Assembly: GCA_026261815.1 (NCBI GenBank)
Contig: JAMPIT010000886.1
Location: 21,992,001 to 22,056,000 of the forward strand
DNA from: Monarcha castaneiventris obscurior
Taxonomy: Eukaryota > Chordata > Aves > Passeriformes > Monarchidae
Direction of reading: 5' to 3'
Length of the DNA: 64,000 bases
Below the pieces are notes generated by a model, which worked only from the letters and a program-made list of their open reading frames with translations, made no database searches and was not told the DNA's origin. A program made the position numbers and the translations under genes. Shown here in pieces: positions 35,793 through 47,760 of this stretch (position 1 is the stretch's first letter; every line of letters begins with the position of its first letter).

Positions 35793-37176
35793 CTTTAAGA
35801 AGCTAATACTAAGTGGGATGAGAGCAGTAATGGTTTCTCATTTGAGCAGTGCTTAGATTTACTAAGCATATAGAAACTAAGAGTGAAGTGTTTATGGTAT
35901 AGTAGCTGTTCACACTGGTGTGCACTCATATTTAAACTCTGTACCTGCATATTCTAAAAAAAGTCAGACAAGATACGTAATAAATGTCGTAACCTTAAAT
36001 GAACGTGAATATAGAAGAATGTCTTGAGCAGCTGTTGAAGCAAGTGTAAGCAGTGTCATCTTCTTTAAACAGGTATTATTGTTTAAAAATCTAACAGTGT
36101 TATGGTATAGCAATGAGTTTTATGATTTTTACCAGTAAATGCTTAATTTGAAAAGTTTAATATGTTGTTTTCACTAGGAAAACAATGTTTCAATTAATGT
36201 TGTTTTAGAAGGGAGTTTGATTTTCTAGTATAACTTGCTATCTCTTGGTAAAGGTGTAAGTTGAGTGAAGAATACCAAGGGCGATCAAAATATAGAAAGA
36301 GATGAAGAGAATACTGTGTTTTGCTAGCACAGTAGTTACTTGGCAGTAAAGGTGCTAGCTTTTGTTATAATTTGATTTGTTATTGGATGAGAGTTTGTGT
36401 GTTTTTTGAAAGGAAAAAAGAAGACCAAATGTTCTTACGTGTGGTGGCTTTGTTACTTAGATTTCTCTGGTTATTTTCTTTTTGCTTGTGATGTATCCAT
36501 ATAACAGAGGAGGGGAGGGTTGTCATTAGATCTTTTGAACTGGCAATTTAATACAGAGGAAAGTACATTTTTCACCAGTTTCTTCTGACTTCAGAATTCT
36601 TCCCAGGCTAGAGCCCTTTCCTCTTTCTTAATTAAAATTTAGGGTGTGTGTAGATGCATAATTATCTTTGCATCAGATGTGGTATATCTAATAAGATCAC
36701 TTGATACATAATCATAAAAAGTTGCATTTGTGTCTTTCTTGTTTGCCTTTTTTCCAAAAATTAGTGTTGCTTCTTGATAACCCTGAGCGGTACATGGATC
36801 CAACTCTTCTTCTGGCGGTCGAAGTGACTGTCACCAGTCACAGTGGTTACACATCTCCCCTTTTACCTGTGAGGGAAAGCAAAGAAAGAGGTAAAAGGTA
36901 CAAGGGAACTTCTACGGGAATGTTGTGAAAGAGGAGGAGTAACAGCAATTTGTTGTGTGTGAGGCAAAGGGAAGAACGTGTGTGTCCTTAAAAGATGCTG
37001 GCTATAATCGGCAAGATATGGTGCCACTGGATTGCCTCCTGCTCATGTCTCTGGCAGAAGGAAATCCTTCAATCCCAGACAACTATAGTCCACTTGTGAC
37101 TTATTCTTCTTGTGCTGTTTTCATTACAGATTTTGTTCGAATACTTTCTAATACCTTTTTTTTTTTCCTTTTGGGG

Positions 37177-37472
37177 CTAAAGGGAGGTGGTGTGAAGAGG
37201 GCAGAGCCAAACTCTTGTCAGGTGTACAGCACAAGAACAAGAGGCACTTGTCACAGCTGCAGCAAGGGAATTTCCAGCCACCACAGGGAAGGTGGAGTGG
37301 AAGAGATGCCTAGAGAGGCTGTGGAATCTCCATCCTGGGTGATTTTTAAAATGCAACTGGGCAAAACCCTAAGCAACCTGATCTAACTTTTGAAATCCCC
37401 CTGTTCTGATTAGGGAATTGGACTAGATGATCTCTAGATGCCCCTTCCAACCCCAATTATGCTGTGATTCTT
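37177..37472 (+). mobile_element. CR1-type LINE 3' end, older copy
   Basis: Diverged CR1 3' sequence: AGGCACTTGTCACAGCTGCA, GGAATTTCCAGCC, AGCAACCTGATCTA, GGACTAGATGATCTCTAGA and GCCCCTTCCAACCCCAATTA, ending ATGCTGTGATTCTT. It is more eroded than the copy at 29321-29738. The left limit is approximate. Confidence 0.85.
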
Positions 37473-38879
37473 CAGCTTTATTGGTGTGGTCATAATGGCC
37501 TGAGTTGTAGCTGCTCTTTTGATTTGATAGTTATTTTCAGCTACCTTAGAAATGAATTGTTTATGCTGTGTATTTTCAATAAGGCATGTTTCAGGAGCAG
37601 AGAGATTTTACTTTTGAAATCTGCTCCTGAGCTGCTCATGGCAACTGTATTTGATAGCCTTCCCTAGTAACAGAGTCCTTTCATAATTTGTGGAAAACAT
37701 TCCCCAGTTCTCATTTTCTGAAGGCACAGAGTATGGGAAGAAGAGATACTGATGTGTCAGAGTGTTAGTGTTAGCTGGACACTTTGTAAAGGATTTCAAG
37801 GTGGAATGACAATAGTCAAACTATTGTTGATCATTGAAAGTTAAAGATTTCATTAAAAAAAGAAAAAGACAAGTAGTAATCACTGGTGAAGGAAAGAAAG
37901 CAGTAAGTGGGCAGGAAGGATCTAATGGAGGTAGGGAGTAGAGATTTGGATGAAATACAAAGATTTTAGTTTAGATGCATCTTGCTGTCTTGTGTGAAGA
38001 AAAAACCCCAAATAAGCCACAACTTATTCAAAGCTTTTTTAACTTGTCCTAGATGACTTTGTATAAATTTTTTCCTTTCACATTGAAGGCTAAGTGCACT
38101 TGAATAGGAGATGTCAGTGGTTTTGTATGAATAGGTGCCATGCTTTTATAAATAACATCTACAGTTCAGTTCACCAAGAAGTCCATATTGTAATTTTGTC
38201 CTCAGTAGTTTTAAACATATGAGTTGTTTCCCTTTTCCTTCCAGAGATTTCTTCTTGGTCTAAGCTATGAGGTGAAAGGGAGAGTGAATCTTTAATCTTG
38301 GCCAATGAGGAAGGATTAATCCAATAATTGTGCTCATGGAGATACAAATATCTCTTCCCTCTCTCTGGGGTGCAGATTATTTCTGCTAGGAGCATGAATA
38401 ATTTGCACAGTATGTGCTTGTGCATAATTTCCACTGTCTCATGAAGAAGGTGTATGTATAAAAACATCCCCTTGAACTTCAGACCTAGTCTGGAATGTTC
38501 CTCCATGACTTTTGTGAGGCTGAGGCTTTGTAATGTCTTCTCTGTGTACTAGATATTGTTCTTTCTCTCTTCTGCCTCCTGTTTTTTTTTGCCTGGGGGA
38601 GTATGCAAGTGGCAGCCTGAAAATGGGCTTCAGTTTTTACGGGACGTGTTCCTCTTTGTAAGTTGAGTATGTGAAAGAAAGGCTTTTTTTTTCTTTCCAC
38701 CTTCCCAGTCTGTGCAGCAATAAGACATGCAGAACAGGAAGATGAACAACAAAAGAGAGATGGAAATAAAAGCCAGAATTCAAAACAAAGCATGACATAT
38801 TTTTTAAAGCCTTTAGACTCATCTTTATAGCACTTTAAAATGTTGAAGAAAATGTACTATTGTTAAAACTTTTTGATGG

Positions 38880-39490
38880 TTTTATTTATAAGGTAGAAAA
38901 ATATTTTCACCATAATTGGGTAACTCTTAATCGTAGCAATTGCATATTTATCAGTATGAGGGGCTGTTATTAATGTAGCTGTCATGCACAAACACATTTC
39001 TGCATTAAATCCATTTAGTATGTGCATTATTCGGTCTAGAATGTCACCAGGACATCAAAGCCCCCTTAGGCATAAGAGCACAGTGCCCTGCTGTGGCTGC
39101 AGAAAGGGCTTGATCAATAAATGTAACATGTTAATGCAGAGCAAATAGAATAAAAGATTTCTTTGACAAGACATGAAAAATCACCTTGTGGCAGCTGGCA
39201 TGGTGATGCCATTTCAGCGGAGACACTAGCAAAGTTGATCTGACAAGTAAAGAGGAGAGATGATGGTTATAAGGTGCTTTTGTTTCAAACTTCTTTCTTG
39301 ACCTGTCAGGTTTTGAAGGAGCCTGAATGGCCCTTTTTTGTCATGTGAAAATTGTAGTCTTAGGCAGTTATGAAGCAGTTATCTCTTCTCAAATTGTGAA
39401 TGCTGCTGTTTAATTGATTCACTTAGCATTTGAAACTGTCACGCATTAATAATTGCTAAATCCTGTAGATACTGCTCCAGTGTGTCATGC
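38880..39490. promoter_or_regulatory. Candidate regulatory element rich in TGTCA/TGACA
   Basis: Eight TGTCA/TGACA pentamers fall in 508 bases (38980, 39042, 39164, 39241, 39304, 39339, 39437, 39483), where about one is expected. The sequence is non-repetitive and includes TAAT-rich motifs such as ACGCATTAATAATTGC. It reads like a conserved noncoding element inside LRMDA intron 2. Target gene and activity are unknown. Confidence 0.37.
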
Positions 39491-39499
39491 TTAAATGTG

Positions 39500-39910
39500 T
39501 AGTTATCAGAAAATTAATATCCTTAATGAACCGATGCTTTCAAACTAGCATTGCATGAAATCTCTTTTGCCCTTTCATTTGCTGAAGGTATATCAGCCAG
39601 TTTTCAGAGAAACCCCTCCCGACAGTTGTGTGGTTTTATTTATTTATTTTTTTGATGCCCAACAAATGCCAGCTTTGCTTTGGGTACATGGTGTGCTCAA
39701 TGACAATAAATATAGTAATTATGCTGGAGTTAGTAATTAACATAATTATAGTCAATTACAACAAATACAGTGCAGAGCTAAATGAATGAGGGTGAGAAAT
39801 TAGCAAGCTAATTGATTTACCTTACGCGCTGCTTTTTCCTGCAACTAACAGTTGCGGATTTTCTGCAGGAAAGAGTGTTTACAAATAGGTGATTGTGTTT
39901 TGAAATGATT
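39500..39910. promoter_or_regulatory. Candidate homeodomain-rich element (unproven)
   Basis: Non-repetitive stretch with many TAAT/ATTA cores (GTTAGTAATTAACATAATTA around 39728) and AGCTAATTGATTTACC near 39804. It adjoins the TGTCA-rich segment and could be part of the same regulatory block. Evidence is motif density only. Confidence 0.25.
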
Positions 39911-42900
39911 CTGTCTTATGGCTCTCACTCCTGTTTCCCTTACACCGAGGTGGAGAGGATTGAAATATGGGGTAGTGGTTACAAGGAGAAAGGAGCTGCT
40001 CTGTCCTCACTGAATGCTTTGAAGGAAGATGTATGTACCTGCTTTAATTTTAGATGCTTCTTCCAGTATTGAAGGGAAAAACCCTGTGTGATCCTTTACA
40101 AAAGATATTGCTAGAGATATTTTGGACATATATTTTAATCTCCTTAGAGGTGGCCTGAATTATTTAAAAAACATTTATCTATCTGTTTATTGACATTAGA
40201 GAACAGCAGAACACGGGATAGCTAAAGGAAGAATTAGAATTGTTTGAGGAATCCAAGTGTGTTGAAACAATATGCCCTTGTTCAGCCATCAGTTTCAATA
40301 ATTTAAACCACTGGACCAGTAGAGGTGCATAATATCATAACATTTGTGCACATTATAATTGCCTGTTTTGTTTCAAGATGATTTATAGTATCTTGTCTGA
40401 AATAAGTGTATTGGAGCTATGCAGTTAATCTGTTTCACTCCCCTTGTTTTTTTATTTTCTTTCAAGCATGTCGACAGTTTACTATGTGAAAGAAGAATGT
40501 TCAAGTATTGAAGATTTTGTATTGCTCTTTTAAGAAAAATGGTTAGTAGTAGTTGAGATTTCTTTTTTACTTTAGAAAGCAATAGTTTACAAATGTTTGT
40601 AAATTTTATACTGGGAATTGTTTACTGTTTGAAGGTAAATGGAATTGTATAGAGAAGCTTCAACAAAGAGATAATGTTTTCCATAGCTAAGCAATCTGAA
40701 ATTTATAAATTCTTGGTAGTTTTTCTTCTACTGTTGCAGTAATGTATCAAGTTCAAATGAGTAGGTGTGTAGTTTGAGATGGGTACTCAAGTTTTTACTT
40801 AAGTTTACCCATAAAGGGATGTCCTACAGTAAGCACAAGATGCTGTTTTTTAAATAATGTTGAAATGTTACAGATGTCTAAAAATACTTGTACACTAACA
40901 CTGCTAAAGGTGGTCAGTCTTTAGAAGCAATTCAGCTCCTAGAATAATGTTGCTGAAATAAATATTTATACACGAGGAATCATTGAAATTATTTACAGAT
41001 ATAATAGTCTTTTTGTTGAAGTCTTACATGTTTATGAATCACTGTGGACTACCTTATGCATAATTATCTTTCTCCTAAAAGAACTTCTTGTTCTACCAGA
41101 TGGACTTCAGACAAGTGTGTTGATGGGTTCTTTCTACATGGGTAATACCTAAGGAGTCATTTAAGATAAAGTTTTATAGATATAAAACTACTGGAAAACT
41201 AGAAGGAGAGCATTACCAGTAACAAAAGCAATTATAAACTTCAGATATTAACTCTACTTTTGGTAGTTGGTAGACATCAAAGCTAAATATACTCCTTGCT
41301 CTCTTCTTCCCTTCCTTTGTCTTCCCACCACCCCCTTTTAAAAAAGTGGCATTTCAACAGGAACCAGGTGCGATCTGGCTAATGTACAAGGAAAGCCTAA
41401 GGTGAGCTTAAGGAAAGCCGCCTTAAAACTTTGAAAATGTTAAAAATATTAAGATACACCTTGTCTTGCATGCAATAGCCATGCCTGTGTTCTGTTGTTT
41501 TGCCAACTTTAAATGTGATTATAGAATATTTGGCACTTCAAAGTATTATCTGTGTGTATTTTTGGGACTTGTTTATTTTCCTGCTCTTATTTGTGGTCAT
41601 TGGTTTATTGTTGATACGAAGGAGACCAGTCAATGACTAACGTTAAAAACATCAAATTAATGGTTATGGTATGCATTTAAATATCTCACTGATTTCAGCA
41701 CTCTATGCCATAGATGTAAGCTGTATTTCTTAATGGAAAAGTTATTTTTCCAAATTTAGTAATATGTAAGGATTAACTTAAGAGTATAAATTGTTGTATT
41801 TCAATACAGGTGGCTGTTATCTTCTTTAGTCCCAGCAGCCTCTCTTTTTGTCCATTGATCCTTGCTTGACTTTTTATGGCCACATAGTCACTAACAGACT
41901 GTGAAAACACTGTAGTATATATACCTCTGACCCCCTGTGCTGGCTGTTATCCATTGATTTACAGTACCTGACAGGTCAGAACACAGGATTGTTTTCTGTT
42001 CTGCTTTTCTCGGGAAGCCTTAAGATTGTGGAAGGAGTTGTCTTGAGGGTGTATCACGTGGTAGAGTTGGGCAAAAACTTTTTACCTGAACCTTTGGCTG
42101 AGGGGGGGCCAATGATGTTCATATTGTGTAGCGGAGAATTCTTGTGAGGATTGCTAGAGCTTGAAATCTGCTAAAAATATTAAACAAACAGCACAATTTG
42201 ATATTAAGTTAAAATAAATTTGTGAGCTTTGATTGTTACATCCTTAATTATAGCTGGTGAATATTGCTATGATTGTTGAGGAAAGTTGGGTTTTTTGGTG
42301 ACACCTATGTCTAAGGGTCTGTTGCAATTATGAGTAAAAATGAAATCTGTGCTTCTGAACAAAGATGTGTGACAAACTGGGACTTGAACAGAGATAGGAT
42401 CTCATATTAAACATCCATTGTCTCAAAGTTGTTGGTAAAACCTTTTGACTGAGGCAGAGCATTTCCCAGTGAACTGGTGTTTGCATCACATAATTTTCTT
42501 TGTGTTTGAATCTGCAGGGAGTGAACTGCTTTTTCTTGATCTGGTTTCCTGTATGACATTGAAGTTGGATTTTAAAGTGATGTTGGAGGCTAAATCCACA
42601 CAATCTACAGTTGTTCTTTGGGTACCCAGGGCGCGTAACTTACTTGCACAGTCAATCCAACTCCTCTTGTGAAAACTGTAACCAATCTTAAACTAAAATC
42701 AGTTTTTGTGTTGAATTCTGTTTTGAACAATAGGAATCTATGTTAGATTGAGAGAATATCAATTAATAAATGGAAGACTCTCAAGTCTATGGAAAGTATT
42801 GGCAATTGGAAGAGAAATAGTTTGGTGTACTTGTTTTAGCTTTCAAAGAATGTCAGTAGATTGAAAATAATACCTTGGTGACTGCTCCTGCATAGTCCAT

Positions 42901-44249
42901 GATTATCTGGATTTTAAGACTGAGAAGTACTTTTTTTCAAGAACATCGGGGGTCAAAGAAAAGGGCATGATAAAGAGCATGTGTTAAGTACAGTAATCAG
43001 ATGGATCATTATTACTTTCTGACTTCCTTAATCTCTCTTACTCTAAAACAGTATTTCCTCATCACTGCTGTTGTGAAACAAGAGCGAAGGACTGCAGAAA
43101 TAACTTTTATCTGAGGACAAGGAGCTTGGCTGAAGGGAAGAACCTGCATTAACCCTGGAATTATTGTGTCTGTCTTTTCCTCTCTGTTTTGTTGAAAGGT
43201 ATCTTCTTCTCATCTTAATGCAATATATAAAAATTCTCAGCATCTAGTTGCAGATGTAAAGAACTTGACTAGTTTTGCTGATTCTAATCACTAAGGCGGG
43301 CCTCTGTCCTCCAGTGTTCAACAAACCTGCTGGTGGTCATGGTACAAAAAGCTACTTGGCATTTGGCAGGAAAACCCTTATGGAGCTTCTGTTCATGCAT
43401 CACTTGTTTGTTTTATGTGGTCTTGCATGGTTTGTGCCATTTTTGAGATCTTGCATTTTACATAAATCGTCTTTACATAAATTATGCTGGAGATGATTTT
43501 TCAGTTTAAAAAGACAGTCCCCAAACCCTTAGCTCAGCAAGCACGAAGAACGAGGAGCATAGAAGTGCAAAAGGGCCATGTATTTTTCTCAGGCTCTGGA
43601 GTCAGCATGTCAAACCAGACATGCTATACAATAATTATACTGTCTTTAGGGTCATGGTTAATGCAGTGTTATAGCTCAGTTGCAGGCTTTACCCATGAAC
43701 TGATGCTTGCAATTATGTGGCATTTTATAATTTTTATTTATATTTTTGTTTTGTTTCTCCTGGTCTTTCCTTTTGATGATGCTTGCCTGAGTGAGTTGCT
43801 CCCTGGTAGAGCTGGAAGATTATTTCCTTTATTAATACTTTTTTTGCCTTTTTAACTTAATTTGCCTGCTGAGTCTATAAATGGAAGGGGTGAATGTTCT
43901 TTGTATAATACAGCCCTTCTCATTGCTCATGTTTGTAGGAAACCTTGCTATGGTGAGAGACTACAGTGGCAGAAATACATTTGAAAAGAACACAAGTTAG
44001 AGATGCAAAATATCTAATGTTAGGGCATAGTTTAATCGGTCCAAAAGTCAGGGAGGTTGATGGGCTCTTGCAAATTGGCCCAGTACTTCTCTTCAAGTGC
44101 TTAAGTCTCTGCTGTTTCTGCTGTGCAGTTGGTATATGAGCTGTATTGGCAGATAGTAATGCTTGGATGTGTGCACAAGGCCAGCTAATTTTTTTCATAG
44201 GAAGCACAGTGTGTGTTGGCTGCTGCTGCCAGATTACTGGCATTTAATG

Positions 44250-44269
44250 CACACACAGACACACACACA
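44250..44269. repeat. AC dinucleotide microsatellite
   Basis: A short AC array with one interrupting G; simple sequence. Confidence 0.85.
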
Positions 44270-46706
44270 AAATAACATCTTATCAATAAAGATCTTTATG
44301 ATGTATGTATAATTCCTTTATATATAAATATGGTATATAAATTACATTTTTAATGTATGTAAACTTGGGGGTGATGCTCAAGTATTTGTTTACTTTGATT
44401 CTGCACTTGTGGTAGGACTTTGTCAAACTTTGTCAAATGACAACCTTTTCATATGTAACCTTGAAGAAAAGAACATAATACTTAGAGCTTGCTTGCAAAA
44501 AACATTCAGTCTCTTGAGCATAAAATCTCTTAAAGTGCAAGGAACTGCAGCAGAATTCTCCTTCAACCATTTGAAAGGTGGGACCTTTCTTGGACCTTGT
44601 GTAAGGTCCAAGACTTGCTGAAGTGCCACGACTCTGCAAGGCCATGTGGCCACAAAAGCACTGGATGAGGATGCTGTATTTTAGACTCCCAGGACTTTCA
44701 AGACATTTTAGTTGAAGAGATAAGAAAAACTTGCTGTAGTTGACCTAGTTACTTAAGTGATAAAGTGTAGTGATTATTTTAAAGCACTTAAAGGCTGAAG
44801 GAAAGATGTTCTAGACAGGCCAAGGATTAACAGTGTATTGAATATTCGTAAAACTCTGCTTCCAGCATAGTTATGTTAAGATAATTTGACAGTCCAGTGT
44901 GTGACTGTTCAAATCACAGCTGCTCAAGGATCTGAACACTTTCTTTTTCTACCTATTATCTTGCATTTAATACACTCTGTATCTTGGACAGTGAAGAACT
45001 TTGGAATAGCACAGAAACAGTCATATATGAAGGTGATTATACTGGAACTGCTTTGGGAAAAATTGTCAAGTACTATGTTTTCTAGGCAATGGAAACTAAG
45101 CCAGCTAAGCGAGAGGCTGTGTATGTGTCCAGTTTACTTTCTTCCTTCACTCTGTGCCACCTTTTCTTCCCCACTGCCTCCAACTCCTTCAATCAGTAGA
45201 AGGCTGCTGGAGGTGCTGCTGAGAGATTTGGGTGCAGGTGTGACATGAGGTTCTTGCTTTCTTGCCAGTGGTCTCTCTTTTGCTCCCTGTGTTGTGTGTA
45301 ATGGGAGCCAGCTGTTAGCTGTGTTGATGTGCAGTATTGGTTCTAGTTCTACCAGGTGCACAATTAGTAAACTGTCTGCCAGTCTGAGTGGGGAATGTCA
45401 GAGGGCACTTCAGTTCTTTCACTGTTAATTCTTTGGCTTCCTTTAAACAAGTCATATCAAATGGTCTCTTACTACCACTAATAAAAGGGCTTTTGAAATT
45501 TGGAAATACCTCTTATGAGAATTTGTCTCAACCCATTTAATGTGGGCACTACTTTGCCACTGAATTACAGACTCTGGTCATTGCAACCAGAGGTGGTTTG
45601 AAACAAGAGGTTCACCTGCATTTAAATGATTGAGCAGAAGAAAAGAAGTTTGTAAAATTAAGGAGACTAATGCATTACTGTACGTTTTGTCTCACTTCCT
45701 AGTACTTGGTCAGTGGAGGAAGAGAGAACAAATGTCTGTATTGTGCTAAAAGTGAATGGGCAAGTGTTTCTTTGTGTTTTTAGTATACCATATGAAAGTC
45801 TTGGTGCTGTAGCCCAAGTATTTTAAAACCTAGTGAAATGGTGAAGTCAGCTTTAAGGTAATCTTGCATTTTTTTTTCCTATTTTCTTTCTGTGTGGGGA
45901 CTTAAGTGCACTGGAAGTGTTTAGGACTAGTGTGGGTAGAAAGTAGCACTAGAAACCAGTTAAGACAGCTATTAGTTGTAGAGTTGATATTTGTATTTAC
46001 AGCATAGCCTATTGTTATCATATAACATGGAATGAATAAATAATTCCTATATTGTAGCAGATGCACCTTAGCAGTAGGCAGAATAGCATCAAAAATGGTC
46101 AGTGAGCTTCGTTCTATACACAGAAGCATCAAATGTTTCAGGTTCTCTACCTTATATTTAATGCACTATGATGTCATAATCTAAATCAGATTTTCTGAAT
46201 GTTTCCCTGACTGCATATTTCCATACAACTCTCATTCTTAGGGGAAAAACAAAACTAGGGAAAGACTTCTGTGCCCAGGTGAGTGGAGTGAAACCGTATT
46301 CACAACTCTCTTTTCCCTAATAAAAAAACAAAAGAAAGTCTACAAAAAAGGTATGTAGGTACAAACTTAGGATAGAGGTTTCTCTGTAAGTTCCTAAAAC
46401 CAAATATCTGAACTTAACCTCTGTGTCAAGAAAATTTGCTCAATTAAATTATATACTTCTGCTTTTCAAACCACTTGTAGAAAATAATAGATACTTCTTT
46501 TCACTAGATTTTGTGTGCTGAACACAAATGAGATTCTTGATGTTCAAATCTATCCCATTGACTAGAAATAACCTTATTCATATTACAGAGTGCATTAACA
46601 TCTATGCATGTCATGTAGAAAGCTAAGTTTTACTTATGCCCATCCTGTGCAGGTCTGTTGCTCTGCAAAATTTTTACATCTGTCCTCGTCTTTTGCTACA
46701 GAGCAA

Positions 46707-46744
46707 ATGTATGTATGTGTGTATTTATTTATTTATTTATTTTA
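46707..46744. repeat. ATGT then TTTA tetranucleotide microsatellite
   Basis: A short ATGT/GTGT array passes directly into about five and a half TTTA units. Simple, probably variable sequence. Confidence 0.9.
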
Positions 46745-47189
46745 AGGCCCTCATGTCTCTTTAAGTGAGCATTGAAAGAGAAAGCAAATTGCTGCTGAAA
46801 TTCCCTCTCTGGTGATTCCAACTAACTCAACCTCAACTAGTGTATTAAAAAGAGTAAACAAATCTCCCCCTCTTTTCCTCCTTGGTGTCTAGGTAGGAGA
46901 GAGCTTTGACCCCAGAAAGCTTTACTGGTAGACTCTTTTCAGATTCTTGTGTGAGTCATGCTAAGGCTCCATGTGTAAACTGGACAGTACCTCTCTGTGC
47001 TTGACATTGTAACTTTAAGGTTTTATGTTATTTAAATATACTAAAGTGTACCCTGTATCAAACTGCAGGTGCTGCTACACTTCTATTACAGCATGCTAAC
47101 ACTTGCCTTGCAAAAACTCTGAGGCTTGTGAAAGAGTTAAGCAAAGCAGCCAGAAACGGTTTTCAGCTTTTACTTTGCAGATACAACCT

Positions 47190-47760
47190 TTTAAGCATAC
47201 CTACATTTACCTGCAATGGCAATCGTTTTGCATTTTAATGACAAATCAAGTATGCTAACTTGCATTTGAAACGAAAGTGCCTTAAATGTCTCTGGCTGTC
47301 AGAATGAGATGTTAGGAGCTTGATGAAAAGAGAACAAAGAAGACAAAGTATGAAGCCTAGATACAGAGCAAAATGAAATAAAACCTTGTATGGCCTGTCA
47401 GGGGTGTCAGTTGATATTCCTATCTAAAGCACATTATAGTATTACTTTGCAGCTCATAGCTTACTCATCTGTCTTTTTTAATTCATCACATTCTAGCCCA
47501 CATCTTTTAAGTCCCATGTGTCAACAATGGAAGAAATCTGTTAATTGACAAATGAGTGTCACAAATGTGAATTGGTGCCTTTACATCAGAGGCAGGTAGT
47601 CTCTGTTGTTTTTTGTCGGCTCTATTATTGGCATAAGCCAGTGTAAGACATCTGTCTTTGCCAGAATGAGAGATGACAGCCAAAGAAGGGCTGTCATTGT
47701 TTTAGTGCATGTTCATTCTGCTGAGATACTGTATAAAGATAAAATGTCAGTTAAAAGAAT
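47190..47760. promoter_or_regulatory. Candidate regulatory element with ten TGTCA/TGACA sites and a palindrome
   Basis: Ten TGTCA/TGACA pentamers occur between 47239 and 47749 (47239, 47297, 47396, 47405, 47519, 47546, 47557, 47674, 47692, 47745); about one is expected. Two of them form a perfect inverted repeat, ATGACAGCC at 47673-47681 and GGCTGTCAT at 47689-47697, separated by seven bases. The stretch is non-repetitive and lies in LRMDA intron 2. TALE homeodomain factors (MEIS, TGIF, PKNOX) recognise TGACAG, so this is a plausible enhancer or silencer; that is inference. Confidence 0.42.

Noticed and set aside
44886..45248. 120-codon plus-strand open frame in LRMDA intron 2
   Set aside because: No protein-like pattern, no splice signals and no known homologue recalled.
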